From Nemertoderma westbladi (taxonomy: Eukaryota > Xenacoelomorpha > Nemertodermatida > Nemertodermatidae): a DNA stretch of 44,614 nt. The notes under the pieces are model-generated. The model searched no databases, had not been told where the DNA came from, and was given only the letters and a program-made list of their open reading frames with translations. Position numbers and translations under genes: made by a program. Each line of letters opens with the position of its first letter. Within the stretch, counting starts at the first letter, position 1. Below, piece by piece: positions 10,090 to 21,964 of the stretch. Where the stretch lies: positions 1 to 44,614 of the forward strand of contig JAUCBJ010002972.1 of assembly GCA_032718475.1 (NCBI GenBank), in the 5' to 3' direction.

Positions 10090-10818
10090 TGTGATGAGCC
10101 CCGGACCCTACCCTGTAGCAGCACGAGTTTCATTGTATAACGCAGCCCCACCCAAACATTTAAGATAAACATATTCTGTTTCCACTAATAATATATACAG
10201 ATATATTATCCTTGTTGAATAAAGCCGGTAAACTGAAACATAAAGGATAGAAACACATAAATCATTGTTGAGTAAATGCATAAAACAGACATACTAATAC
10301 TGTATATACTATAATTCTAATACTTAGTTTACTTACAAACTATCCTTTGAGACCGCTTATAGTAGCGTGTGAAGACGACATAAGTCCTTACTACGATTGT
10401 TTCCCATTATATTCCCATAACGATTAACTAAACAGACCCTATAATGGGCCTTGGTACCGGTAGGTATGTATAGGCTAAATTGATTTCCGGTAGACCATAG
10501 TCCCTATCTCTACTACATATATGTAGGCCTATCTATAATCGGTCATCGCCTGGTCCCTAAATGAATTTCTTACTTTAAATTAATAAAGTACCATTGATCC
10601 ACACGTCAATGGTTGAGTCTGTAGGCAGTAGGACTGACAAACCTAAGTATAGTTAGCAATATGGGCAGAACGGTACACCACTCCAACCATCTGATGGTGA
10701 CAAAGGTCAGAATGAGTGATCGTGGTATCGTAATACAGTCTGATCCCTTTGGGTACCGTGTGAAGACGACATATACAACATACACGAACCCCAAGCAGTA
10801 TATGTTTCATTTATGAAA
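10090..10818 (-). repeat. 5' LTR of element A
   Basis: This is the partner of 2411-3139: same length, no indels, about 99.5% identical by eye. Transcription would start in this copy and run leftwards. The short frame at 10606-10794 is shared with the other LTR and is not a supported gene. Confidence 0.93.
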
Positions 10819-11631
10819 TAACGTACTGTATATGAGGGGCTCTATATTTCCAAAACAGTTTGTGTTTCCCTTTAGGGGAAACTTATTGTAACTTGTCTTT
10901 ATGTCTAATTATATTGATATCGCTACAGTATTCAATTTGTGACAACTCTCAATCGTGATGTAATTAATAATAAGGGCTTTGCTTAGAACGACTTATCACT
11001 GCTTATCACTGATACTTAATTGTAGTGACCCACCTTTTCTGGCGCGTTTAAAACTTCCTTGATTTCGTAATATCGGCATTATATTAAACAAACAAAGAGA
11101 GTAAATTGAGTTTAACGACAGAATATCAATTAATAATAATATTATAATGTCACCAAGACACAGACATTAACGGCAAAGGCATATAACATAAAGACATAAA
11201 GGCATGTAATAAACGCTGGTCATCAGTAATCTGACCAGCATCCTGCATTGGAGGTAACTCCTCTGCGATATTTTAATGTGCTGAGTGGCTAAAATGATCA
11301 ACCAGCAGAGATTATATATCAGGTTTACTCAAGGCAATAATATGGGCCAATAAGATGTCACGAATCTCAGTAAGGCATCCTATCAATTCGAATATGGGTA
11401 TAATGGTACTAGATGGCGTAAAAACCCTTACCAGAAAATAATTCATTAGGAATAATTAATAATACACAGTAACTGGTTTTTTATCAATAAAAAATGTAGT
11501 TTTGGACCAAAATTGTTAAAATAAGTAATTTAAAAGCAGAATTCATGAATGCAGCAACACCGCTTCCATTCATTTAGCTACCAGGGTGTTAAAATTAAGG
11601 CAAAAGTTCAAAATCGTACATAGAAGAAGGT
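10819..11631. other. Spacer between elements A and B
   Basis: No gene is seen. It contains a perfect hairpin at 11215-11239 (gctggtca / tgaccagc, 9-nt loop). It may include the decayed 3' end of element B, but I could not match an LTR. Confidence 0.5.
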
Positions 11632-13876
11632 CTAGTAAGTAAACAGTTCAATTAACAATATCAAACTAGAATTATATGGGACATATGTAACCAACATATA
11701 AAAAAAATCCGGTGTCCATAAGCTATCGAGGGATCCAATGGAGCCTCGGGCGATAACTACCGATTTGTAGCTTTGGACATTCTCTACGACGGATTTTCCT
11801 TTCAACGTGGTAGAGAGTTTATCTTCCCGGAATCGTACGTCGATGTTCCAGTAAATCAATCGATCACTAATGAAATTTACGAGATTCTGAGGGGGTGTGG
11901 GTTTATCCTCGATAGTTTGTATGTTAAAGGGTTTGCAAAAGGCATTCAGTTTGATTATGTGATCTACATGTTTCTGCAGGGGTTCGATTTGCATGACATC
12001 GAGGGGATTAAGTAAGGGTAGAAAATCCATACTGCAGGCGGGATCCTCGGGTTTCATCACATAATGTTGACCGAGTAGAACGAAATCCGGATGGTCCTGA
12101 ATTCCATAGAACAGTGGATGGAGAGGACGTCTTTCCAGATTTTTATCCCAGATTAGTGACTTGATTTGGTCAGTTCGACCAAGGGGAGTGATAATCCACT
12201 CATCTGTTTCGTCGAGAAGGGGCTCTACAATGTGGGTTTCCAGCATCGGAGCATCTGCGACTAGGTTGTGGTTAGAGATGTCAGTGTCAAAAGGTATCGT
12301 TCAGGTTTGACTGTAAGCGACACCGAAAAGCTTTACAGACCCGGACGGGTGAGCCTGCGCTTTACCTTGGAACCCTTCCATAAGAGTCTGGACCGCGGGT
12401 TGGACTAAAGAAGCTAGCTCATGCTCGTCGTTTAAACATTCATGCTCTGTCTGTTCCTCTTCTTCACGAAGACATTGGCTTTCTCTCAGAGCGTCCGCGA
12501 GGGAGATAGCCTTTCCTCGTTCGATTTCCTCTTGCAGGAGGCGGACTTCGGATTCGAATTCCGGTAGTCTCATCCAACGGAAGACATCAAGCTTGCCGGA
12601 GAGTTTAAAAGGGTAATCTATGCCGATAGAGTTTCGAAGGGAGTTTAGAAACTCGGTAACCACCAGGTAGTTGCAATTGACCTTGGAGGTGCCGGCGAAG
12701 GTGAGAAGGGAAGTCCACATGGATTTTTCATGCTGCAGCAGACTGCGCGACCGATGCCAACCATAAAGGGTTGAAGAGGGGTCGGTTCTTCCTCTTGGTA
12801 ATGGGGAGCTATCTGTTCCTCCATGATGAGGTCTCGGAAATACATGTACATGGCTTCGGAGAAGCGGGGTTCGGTTGGAGATAATGTCATGGGTTTCACC
12901 ATAGGCAACATTGGGCCGGGGGAAAACTCAGCGATGCTGATCATAGGTTTACGCACCCTCTGCAAGTTACGTAACCATTTCTCATCGACATTAAATCAAT
13001 TCTCCTCAAACCCACTGTACGTATACTTGACGAAGCTATGGTGAGGGCATCGTCGATGGGGGTGATTCGCAGGTGTAGTGGAGACCTGTTGGTTGGGATG
13101 TGGGCATTGACAGCACAAGTACCAGAGCCGGAAGTCAGTTTTGCTCGGGGGTGTAGACATTACACCTGACTTACTGTATTCCTCCATGTCGTAGAAGGCA
13201 TCAGGGAGGACAGGGAGCGGGCGACCCTCAGTAAGGTACATCATGGTGTGATAGAGTTGTTTGATCTCCTTAGCCAGGTTAGAATGATTTGGTTGGGGTA
13301 CAGAGTTTGTAAATCCTGTTAACTTGCGACCTTTATATACGTTTCGCGGAGAAAGGTAACATAGTCCTCGAAGCGGGAGAGATGAGAAGGATTCTCGGTG
13401 TCATCATCCGCGATGCCAACACTGATCTGATAGTCGTGTTGTGTTCGAGTCTCGTTTCTACGTTGCCGTTCAACGTATAGTTTGAACATCTTCTTGTCCC
13501 ATTTGACATGCTGGTCATCAACGTCCCGTAAGTCCATGGGGTGACCAGTGGTGAGGAAGCTGTTATAACTTCCGTCGCGCTCGGTATATTTGAGAATGAA
13601 CTCACAATATTGTTGTTCGATGCTGCGCTTTTCGGGGTTCATCAGCGGTTCGATGTAGTTCCCCGAAGGATCCATACGCAGTTCCATGCTTTGAGCGAGC
13701 TTGGTGGATTCGCCGGGGTAATCAGCCATCATTGTATCCATCATATCCATGTGTTGTTCCCAAGAACGTTGCTTGACGCAGGGGAGTGTCTTCGTATATC
13801 GAGACATGTGCGAGTTTGAGTAGAATAATGTGTATAGGGGGTGGCGAGTGTTACCTCCCCATAGGCGCCGAGACAC
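11632..13876 (-). pseudogene. Extra post-pol ORF of element B (broken, family unknown)
   Basis: About 750 codons are spread over three frames downstream of pol on the same strand. Segments in reading order are 13876-13319, ~13310-12996, 12965-~12727, ~12727-12301 and 12300-11632. The breaks are a frameshift near 13310, TGA at 12996-12998, a frameshift near 12727, and TGA at 12301-12303. The segment around 13244-13000 aligns with the extra ORF of element C: EIKQLYH against EIARLYH, RPLPVLPD against EPLPAVRD, then a YLCCQC / RCPHH motif against YKCGEC / RCPAH, then KPMISI against NPMISI. The pattern C-x2-C-x18-C-x2-H suggests a zinc-binding site. The remainder is mixed charged sequence with a hydrophobic last 30 residues. 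I see no signal peptide or clear envelope features, and I do not recognise the family. Confidence 0.7.
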
Positions 13877-14854
13877 ACCGCGACGCAGTCCCTGGTCAAT
13901 CCCTTATGGCGAGAATCGAGTTAGCAACTACCAGCGGTACCGAAATATTGTGGCTATATGCTAAACTCTCATCAAGCCAGGGAGACGGGGGACTGGCCCG
14001 GAGCCATCACTGATCTACTACGACTATAGCATCTATGAAGGGTTGGACAATTGCGTGTACCTTAAAATTTCACACTATTTGTCGGTATTTCACACTATTT
14101 AGCTTAATTTGGTGCTTATTTGTGCACTTTTGTTCAACATACGGTCAAAATACAGTTCAAAAATGCTTAACTTAAAACATTTACCAGAATGTCACCGTTT
14201 TGTGTATCCATGATAACAATATTACCTTTCCCATACAAGCTGTGCTAAGCGGTTGCATTCACAGTTATACGAGTTCTATCTATGTTTCCTTGGAAACACG
14301 TTGTTTTGTTGTTATTTAATTAATTATTCCGTGACATGTTGTTAAATTGAGATTAGAATGCTCACCTCTCACACTTATTTTACACTAGTAACTACTGTAA
14401 TTATTATTTTGGCATTTATGGTGATATTAAATTTCATTGTGGTTATTAATTTGTGTTTAATGATTTATGTTTAATATAAAATTTTGAAATTTTTTTTTGA
14501 AAATCGCATATTTCTATGCCCGTAACATTGCACAAATCCGCTTCCACGATTGAGTATTGTCGTTAGTAATTAGTAATTTATTTTGAATTATTTAAGTTTT
14601 AAGTCAAATAATTTACTGTTAAATTAAATTGTCGCATATGTAGCTATCATATACAACGCACAATTCACATAAGTAGGTTTTGTTGCTACAGTGCACTTGT
14701 AGTCTAATACTAATACTTATGCTTTACTAAATGGCTAATAAATAATTACACACTCAATCGTGACCTTTTATAAGACATTACTCCAGTTTGTATGTCAGAC
14801 TGCTTGGTCTAACCATCTGTTGCGCGTAGTTACCGGAACGTTCCCTTGCCAATT
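13877..14854. other. Spacer between pol and the extra ORF of element B
   Basis: AT-rich with no convincing coding sequence. Its position matches the ~760-bp spacer between pol and the extra ORF in element C, so it may be part of the element's design and carry leader or splice signals. None can be pointed to with confidence. Confidence 0.5.
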
Positions 14855-16342
14855 CTAGTAAACAAAGGCGTCCAATTGGTCGATTGAAATCGTCCAATTG
14901 GTCGGTTTGGGTCTAGCTCTCCAAATAGCCAGTTCAACTGAGCGTACCAAGTCATCGTTACCCATATGAACTTCTGTTATACGGCCCGTTTCCCAGTTCT
15001 TTCTAGGTTGGTCCTGATCCACTAAGAGTACTATATAGCCAACTGATACATCTTCCTTCTTGGAAAACCATAGTATCTTTCGAAATGTGTAGTGAATCGC
15101 CGAGATATTAGTTGTATCATTTGCCAAGTACGTCTCAACAGCTCATCACCATCCTGTGGATCAGATTTAGGCAGCATAGTTGCTGGTTTTCTTAGTAGGA
15201 AATGGGACAGTGTGAGGGGTTCCATAGCTTGTGGATTCGATGAAATAGGTAAGTGGGGTGTATCATTCAAGTAGCTTGATATCTCCTCCAAAAGAGTTCT
15301 AAGTAGTTCGTCAGTTAAATAAGCCTTACATGGGATAATGTGATGGAACGCGACCTTTGTACTTTTAATCAACCGTTCCCAACTTCCGCCCCACCCAGGC
15401 GCGTTGGTGGCATTGAAAGTCCATGTGGATGCCGACACTTTAAGGTGTTCTTCGAGCTGGTGGTCGTTCCAATCGGCAATGAATTTGGTGATTTCTTTAT
15501 TGGTGCCTACAAAATTCGTCCCCTGATCGGACCTCATAGTCCGGCTAGTTCCAAATCTACTGATCTGTCTCCAGAGACAAAGGATAAAACTTTTCATCAA
15601 CATGTCATTAACCATATCCAGGTAGACGGCTCGAAAAGTCATGCAAACGAAGATGACGCACCATCGTCTCACTATCGAGCGGGCACGCTTAACTTCAAAG
15701 GGCCCGAAGTGATCCACGCCAGTGTGGGTGAATTGGGGCTGATAACAATCAACTCTTTCTCTCGGAAGCGCCGCTTCCAGTTGCGTCATCGGCTTACTAT
15801 AAATCCTTTTGCAAGGTATACAGTTTCGTAGTATTTGGTTGAGAGCCGCACAGGGGTGTACAAGATAATAACGCGTTCTGATCTCGCTAAATATGTGTTC
15901 TCTCCCGGCGTGATAGAGTTGGTAATGAACGTCCTGTATCAACTTGGTAATGAACATCCTGTATCAACTTGTTCTGAATCTCGGGGTCGAATATTAATAT
16001 GGGGAACATAGTATCTCTGGAGATCGGAGCGTTAGTGAGGCAGCCTCCAACTCGAATTAACCCATTTATCATAGTACTTGAGAATTTGTCTGCCAATAGA
16101 GTTAAGGGATCGACGCTGAGCTGATTGTATTTCTCAGGTTTCTCAAGTCTTTGTGAAATTCTCAATAATTGTAAGTTGGATTTATCCACTTCATTAGGTG
16201 TTAAGCCTATCACAGGTTCGCTATTAATACTGTACCTGTAGTGGAAAAGTTGTTTTAGTATAGTTATAGCCCTACATATCTTATCCCACAAGCTATAATG
16301 GTTCATGGCTCGGGCTATCAGTGGGGATAGACCAATATCCAC
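14855..16342 (-). pseudogene. Integrase and DUF5641-like tail of element B pol (frameshifted)
   Basis: The frame at 16342-15887 carries the linker and start of the integrase. The frame at 15957-15031 carries the H2C2 zinc-finger region (HAGREH, then CIPCKR), the DDE core with GVDHFGPF and RSDQGTNFVG, and a WERLIKS motif holding the glutamate. The frame at 15127-14855 carries the DUF5641-like end (VGYIVLLVD, WETGRITEV). The first break is caused by a 25-bp tandem duplication at 15921-15970, which repeats the peptide KLIQDVHYQ and shifts the frame by one. The second break, near 15100, is another frameshift. The catalytic triad is present but no intact protein can be made. Confidence 0.88.
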
Positions 16343-16535
16343 GTTGGGTAAGTCTGACTGACCTGTGGATATTTTGGGGTTGTCTGTGATAGCTTCAGCC
16401 CTGGATTTAATACTTAGGGAAGGGTCTGAATTTTGACTGTCTATTTTGTTTATATGATTGTTGGTTGCTATGTCGATGGGCTTGAATAGCTTAGACTTAG
16501 ATGGCCTGGTTTTCGGTTTAATGATTTTCAGACCC

Positions 16536-18331
16536 TTACTTAACCTGTCTCATTTCCTCGGGAGTAATATGAGCAGGCCATTGGTCCTCTGGTTGGGAAA
16601 GGAAATCGGGTCCATTCAACCAACACTTAGAATTTAGCAGGTCGTTAGGGGTTGCACCACGGGAAGGTATGTCCGCAGGGTTTTGAGGTCCGGGGATGTA
16701 CCTCCATTGTTCTAATTTAGTGCGGTTGAGTATTATAGATACTCGGTTTGTGATGTACACACTAAAACCGCAAACGGTATTAGTTAAGTATTCCAGCACT
16801 ATGGCTGCGTCCGTCCATAAAACTGTCCTTGAAATTACAAAGTCGGTCTTGTCCATTATATTTTTGGCAACAATCGTCGCGAACAATGAGGCCTTCAGTT
16901 CGGCTCTCTGGACAGTCAAGTCCTTACTTTTAATCAAAGATTTGGATGCAACGAGGGACACCCGAGTGTTTTGGGGCGTTGTAGCCCTATAGTAAGCTAT
17001 AATGCCAATGCCCTTGTCACTTGCGTCGCCAAATACATGTAATTGGTACGTGTGTGATGGTAGAGCGTGGGGAAAGTAAGCTCTGAGCACCCGAAAGTTT
17101 TCAATATCAGGTAAGGCATTTTCCCACCTGGACCAGTTCATCAATAACTCTCCTGCCAGGGGTTCATCCCAAGTAAGATTCTGGTCCCACATGGTTTTTA
17201 CTATCTGCCTAGCTTCTAGAATTACAGGACTTATAAAGCCTATAGGGTCGAACAGTGTACTTGATATGTATACGAAATACAAATATGCTTAATACGTAGA
17301 CCTGGAGGTCTAACCTGGACCTTGAAGAACATTTTGTTCAGTTGCGTATCCCATCTGAGGGTTTTTGTTGCCAGTAAGTCGTCTTTGCTGAGATCTAAGT
17401 CGTGGCTGCCCATTTCCGTCTCGGGAACGGTAGACAGGAATTCCCGGGAGTTGCTGGTAAACTTGGTTAAGCGGAAGCCACCTTTCTTCAAGCAATCGAC
17501 TGTTCCCTTCGTAATGGTCACGGCTTCTTGTACGGTAGGGACAGAATGTAAGTTGTCGTCCATATAAATATTTCATTTAATATTGTTAATGACTGCAGAC
17601 TCATATAGGTGTTTATTGTCGTCTGCCATGCGGGAAACAATATGGCAGGCGTTTGAAGGGCTGGATATTAGCCCGAAGACTTGTATGGTCATCCAGTACT
17701 CTTCGGGTGGCTTGCTAACATCTCCTTCAGGCCACCAGAGGAAACGCAGACTATCCTGATCATCCTGAGTGACTTTAACCTGCAGGAACATACCTTCGAT
17801 ATCTGAGGCAAAGGCCACATCGAATTGCCGTAATCGAATAAATATCCCTGGAAGTGAACGCAATAAGTTAGGGCCGGCCATTAGTCGAGAGTTCAACGAT
17901 TGACTTTTATACAAGATTGATCCGTCGAAAACCACTCGGACTTTGTCTGGTTTATCAGGCCGTATTAGGTAATGGTGAATTATGTAATAAGTTTGATCAG
18001 TGTGGGGAGTATCAGGTGGCACCTCTGTAGCGTATCCTTCACTAATAGTCTTGGTCATTTGTTCATTGTACATCCTATATGCGTTAGGATCACCAGTTAA
18101 ATGTCTCTTGAGTTTACTAAGACATTTCTCAGCCAGGACGCGGTTATTCATCAACTTCACCAATTTGGAGCGCCGCAGTAATCCTGTTTCGTATCTACCT
18201 TCGTCGGGGATATAGCGAGTGTTGGTAGTTTGGATTTGTATAACTTGCTCTTCCTCAATAGATAGGGCACGATCATGGGAATTTTCTTCCATCTTTTGTT
18301 GGTCTACCCAGTTGGTTATTTTCTCAGTCAA
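16536..18331 (-). pseudogene. Reverse transcriptase-RNase H region of element B pol (broken)
   Basis: The 18331-17573 frame covers the RT fingers and palm, with DKPDKVRVVFDG and an SDIEGMF motif A. It stops at TGA 17573-17575, three codons before the catalytic YMDD, which resumes in the same frame. A frameshift near 17270 moves to the 17282-16536 frame, which holds LFDPIGFISPVIL, FGDASDKGIG and a TDAA segment of the Peptidase_A17/RNase H region and ends in TAA. Upstream of 18331 the frame continues less clearly towards the protease. It is clearly related to, but divergent from, the pol of element C. Confidence 0.88.
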
Positions 18332-18508
18332 AGTGGCATCAGCAATAGATTTGCGTAATAAAATATCCCTGTCTTCTTTGGTGTCTGAATAACAATCTGT
18401 TAATGGGTCACTCCTGTTAGCAAACGATGGGTGTATTCTCCATATTCTAACATGGTGGTTGCGTCATCCGTGTTGAAATGAGAGGTTGGTAGGTCATTAT
18501 CGCTGGAG

Positions 18509-19447
18509 TCATTCGACCTGTAGTCGTAAATTTTTGAAATTTTTTGAGCCAAAATCGGATCCTCCCTCCGCGTATTCCTCCACTTCCATAATCCTGTTAG
18601 GTCTGTGTGAATGGATGTAATTGATGGACAGATTTTCGAAATGAATGTTATTCATCGAAATATTGTCGCTTACTTTTCTTTCGTTTAAGGTCTTTATGGA
18701 TGGACCGGTGCAGCACCATCCTATTCTGGTTCTACCAGCGTAAGTTGTCAATGGTGGAGGAGAACCAGGGAATTTCTCTAGAATTTCCATGGCTTCCGGC
18801 GTGTTCTGGCCGATAAGCAGTTGAACTCCTTGTCGATCGAGTGGGTATCTCGGTATGTTATTGTGTTTTACAAAGTCATCACTATCCCAATCATACATAG
18901 GGGCTTGACTTTCCGCAAAGTTCTTTATAGCGACCATCTTGATATTATCCAGCTTGCATACCTCATTGGTATCTCCTGGGTCGGACAGTGAGACCTTGTA
19001 ATAACGTGTTTGTATGACCGATTGCCACATTTGCATCACGCCAGAATGGTTTGGATTCATAGGATGTCCGTCATTCTCATCAAATAGTTCGTCTGCAAGA
19101 TTTTGGTCAATAGAAGATCCCAAACTTCCGGTATCCAGTAAGGCGTTTACTATGATGCTGCAGTTATTGTAATGCAGTCGGACTTGTAAGATGGGGAATT
19201 CTCGAACACCAAGTGATTTTGGGTTTGAAGTTCGCTGAGATATTTGGTCATCTGATGTCTGTTCGGGAGTAGTCGGTGACTCATACGTGATGGCTTCATA
19301 TACCATTACGTTGTTGCAACTCTCCTTGTCAGTGGAAAATTCATCTGCATCAAATTCTTGTTCAGAACAAACCGATGTGTCATAGGATGAATGATCAGTG
19401 AACTGAACTTTTGCTTCCATCTGTGGGACCATGTCTTTCTGATGCAA
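18509..19447 (-). pseudogene. DUF1758-like aspartic protease of element B
   Basis: A 312-residue open segment has the active site LLDTGSLG (around residue 105), followed by the family blocks KMVAIKNFA and VQLLIGQN and the closing TRIGWCCTGPS. It is collinear with the first protease of element C (LLDSGSTG, KMVAIKNFA, VQILIGQN, TRVGWYFTGPS). This segment is intact, but its connections on both sides are broken. The protease would have cleaved the Gag-Pol polyprotein. Confidence 0.85.
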
Positions 19448-20450
19448 TAGATAGTGATGGTTACCATTACATTTAACTCATTTATAAGTGTCCTTTAAAT
19501 AGCATTTGCTTCTACTGTGTCCGGGACATAAGCACAGGAAACATACTCTTAGCGTGTTAACTGTCACTCTTCATTTCTCGAGTGAAAATTTGATGAATTC
19601 CGGACACTGCGATAATCTATGGGACTCTTTATTACATAGCAAACAGCCAGCGTAGGATACTGATTTGATAATCGGTTTGAGAGTTTTCACTTCAGAATGT
19701 TGGGTCTGTTGAGTTTATACAGTTCGGACCGGGGTACGGTCACGTACTTCCCTCAGATTCTTATTCACATGTGGATAAATCTGTTTGATAGACTCGTTCA
19801 CGATGTTTGGTTGGGGGATTTTTGTCGAGTTTTGGGTCTACATTGCGCTCACGATGTTGAGTAATCATAAGTAATGAGGATTCATAATCGAGATATTCCA
19901 AGAAGTCCTTCATACCTAGTTTTGCATTCAGTACGTTACGGTCCCATCGTGTGGATACACTACCTGTGGGCAGGGCTGCAGAAATCATTCCAACAACGAC
20001 CGGAGTGTCATAATATTCATGTTGGTCCAACCAATCTAGTTGTCTACAGATTTCTTTAATCTTGTCCACAAATTCAATCATCTCCGTAGTTATCACACGT
20101 TTACGATTGACCAACTTTCGATACAGATATTGGGCTATTGAAGCTTCATCTCCGTACCTGACGTGTAATAGTTTCCATAGTTCTTCCAATCCCTGTGGGT
20201 ATCCGATATATCTTTGCGCTAATTTTTTCGAATAACTTTCCAAACAATCTATTAGGAAGCGTAGTTTCTCACTATTGGGCAATGGTGAACTAAATATACT
20301 ATCTTTTACATATTCTTTAAATGGAAGCCATTTTAACTCATTCCCATCAAATTTAATAATTTCACCTACTTTAACTGCCTGACGCGCTTCAGTACGCGCT
20401 AATTGGCGGGTGTAAAAGCCTTTGCTGAATTGCCCCGTTATTTTTATTAT
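19448..20450 (-). pseudogene. Gag (DUF1759-like) and zinc-knuckle remnant of element B
   Basis: The 20282-19761 frame is the core of the Pao Gag domain, with SEKLRFLIDCLES, LHVRYGDE and EICRQLDWLD matching element C. The same frame reads further upstream to about 20420 as ARTEARQAVKVGEIIKF, also shared with C. The zinc-knuckle stretch at 19448-19760 still encodes clustered cysteines but is interrupted by stops and shifts. Nothing matching the ~790-residue N-terminal extension of C is convincing further right. Confidence 0.85.
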
Positions 20451-21470
20451 CTTTTACATTGAAATACTCTGTAGTTGGTTTAATAGGTGTAAGAGACCGT
20501 ATTATTGCTATATCGGTGTTTTTTAGAGGATCTAAGAGCTATTTCCTCCGTATGTGTACTGTGAAAGGCATAGTTGATGATTCTATGGCAATTCCGTGAC
20601 GCAAAAGGTGATAGCTACTCTTGAACAGTAGTTACTATGACGACGGTTAACAGCTGATATTCATACGTGTTGATTTTCTTTGTTCTACGGCGTCTCTCAG
20701 TTCAGTCAGCCAATCAGAGCATTTTTATGGCTCTTGTACAGAAATTTCCTAGAAATCACTCAATGCTTTATGTGCAGTGTTTACATTCAGTCCTGAGCCA
20801 GGAGAGAGCGGCTTGGAAATATTTTGTGCTTTTCTGTTTTAGCCTAACACTAGTAGGCTTAATTATAAGGACATATATCCGTTATCTGCTAAACATAACT
20901 CAACTTAACAAACCATAACTGACTGATGATCTGCATGTACCACATACCTGTGCATACGTTTATATTGTTATACTGCTATTTACTGTCGGTTCTTCATAAT
21001 ATGGTTGATGAATTATTATATTTGGAATAACGATAAATAACCCCGAAAACCCAATATTCTTGATATACCGAAGGTAAGAGAGAAAGGTTACATATAACGA
21101 TTGTGACTTATGTTAAAGTGGTTTGAAGTGAATCTAATGTTATTTGATAGACCCTACATGAGTCGGTCCGTGTTACTTTTATATGTGGCTAAAATCAGTG
21201 AAGATCGGCAGATCAGTGTGCAGTATTGTGCAGCATTGTGTATGAGTGAGTCTGATAACGAAGCATTTCCTAAAGAATGCGCCATATATGTGAATTATAA
21301 CTAAGCCATATCGTTGTGAGTAGTTTAAGTCATAACTCTGTTTATATAGATAGAGCGCCACGTCCTAAAGGAACTGTTAATATTCCCCGAAGGTGAATAA
21401 TATTGTCAGAGATTATATAATACTGTCAGTCGAATAATACATTAAGCTTACATAGCAATAAGATTAAGCC

Positions 21471-21532
21471 GTCGAACCCAATCTCCCGGGTATATCCAGC
21501 GGGTGAATGATCGCGCACAGATTGGTTTCGAC
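21471..21532. repeat. Imperfect 14-bp inverted repeat
   Basis: gtcgaacccaatct at 21471-21484 pairs with agattggtttcgac at 21519-21532, with one mismatch and a 34-nt loop. The loop itself contains cccg/cggg, giving a nested stem. Confidence 0.7.
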
Positions 21533-21716
21533 TAGTGTAGTGAATTAAATACTTGTCATAGGCTAAAAGTGATTTATTATCTAGAAGACATCCTAATTTG
21601 GCGGGTTAAACTGCCAAAGGTCTGAAAGCGCGAACAATAACGGATATTGCTTCTTTATTGCAGTAAGCAATAAAGTTGAAAGTACCGGTCAACTGGTAAA
21701 CCGGAACGGTACATCT

Positions 21717-21832
21717 GTAGGTCAGTAGGCCCAACTGCCAGAACCGGTACTGCCGTAGGTCCGTAGGTCCAACTGCCAGAACCGGTACTTATGTAGGTCC
21801 GTAGGCCCAACTGTCCTAACCGGTACTTCCCG
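21717..21832. repeat. 38-bp tandem repeat, three copies
   Basis: Units start at 21717, 21755 and 21793. Each has gtaggtc-gtaggcccaact and ends in aaccggtact, with a few substitutions. Confidence 0.85.
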
Positions 21833-21964
21833 TATAAGTACATTAGTATTATTCGATTTGATTATTGTATACCGGTAGGCTGTTTAAGAGATTAGGGACT
21901 GTACACCCCTTGTTTCTTTTAGAGCTTACTTATTTCTGTCAGTTTTATTTGTTTGTAGGCTAGT

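Larger units (their letters stand above)
2411..10818 (-). mobile_element. BEL/Pao LTR retrotransposon, near-intact (element A)
   Basis: A direct pair of 729-bp LTRs (2411-3139 and 10090-10818) encloses a 6.95-kb internal region read on the minus strand. In transcript order it holds the 5' LTR (right), a leader with a ~50-bp tandem array, an N-terminal gag frame, one TAA, and a long gag-protease-RT-RNase H-integrase frame ending 8 bp before the 3' LTR. The LTRs start with TG on the plus strand and differ at only about four sites, so the insertion looks recent. I could not identify a target-site duplication or a clear tRNA primer-binding site. The integrase and RT order (RT before integrase) and the DUF1759/DUF1758/Peptidase_A17/DUF5641-like segments place it in BEL/Pao. 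Confidence 0.95.
11632..20460 (-). mobile_element. Decayed BEL/Pao retrotransposon (element B)
   Basis: Minus-strand fragments appear in the expected order from right to left: gag (DUF1759-like), disrupted zinc-knuckle region, DUF1758-like protease, RT with YMDD, RNase H, integrase, DUF5641-like tail, a ~1-kb spacer, then an extra ORF. The frame is broken by several stops and frameshifts, so it is inactive. Its gag and protease are closely similar to the first gag-protease module of element C, and its extra ORF resembles that of C, so B and C are relatives. I found no LTR pair. The N-terminal gag extension seen in C is missing or unrecognisable right of 20460. Confidence 0.88.

Noticed and set aside
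12301-12303. In-frame TGA codons as selenocysteine or programmed readthrough
   Set aside because: Element B has many other lesions including frameshifts, so decay is the simpler explanation. No selenocysteine element was recognised.
20667-20918. 83-codon plus-strand frame with a hydrophobic stretch
   Set aside because: No family recognised and no promoter or polyadenylation context. Expected by chance in this composition.
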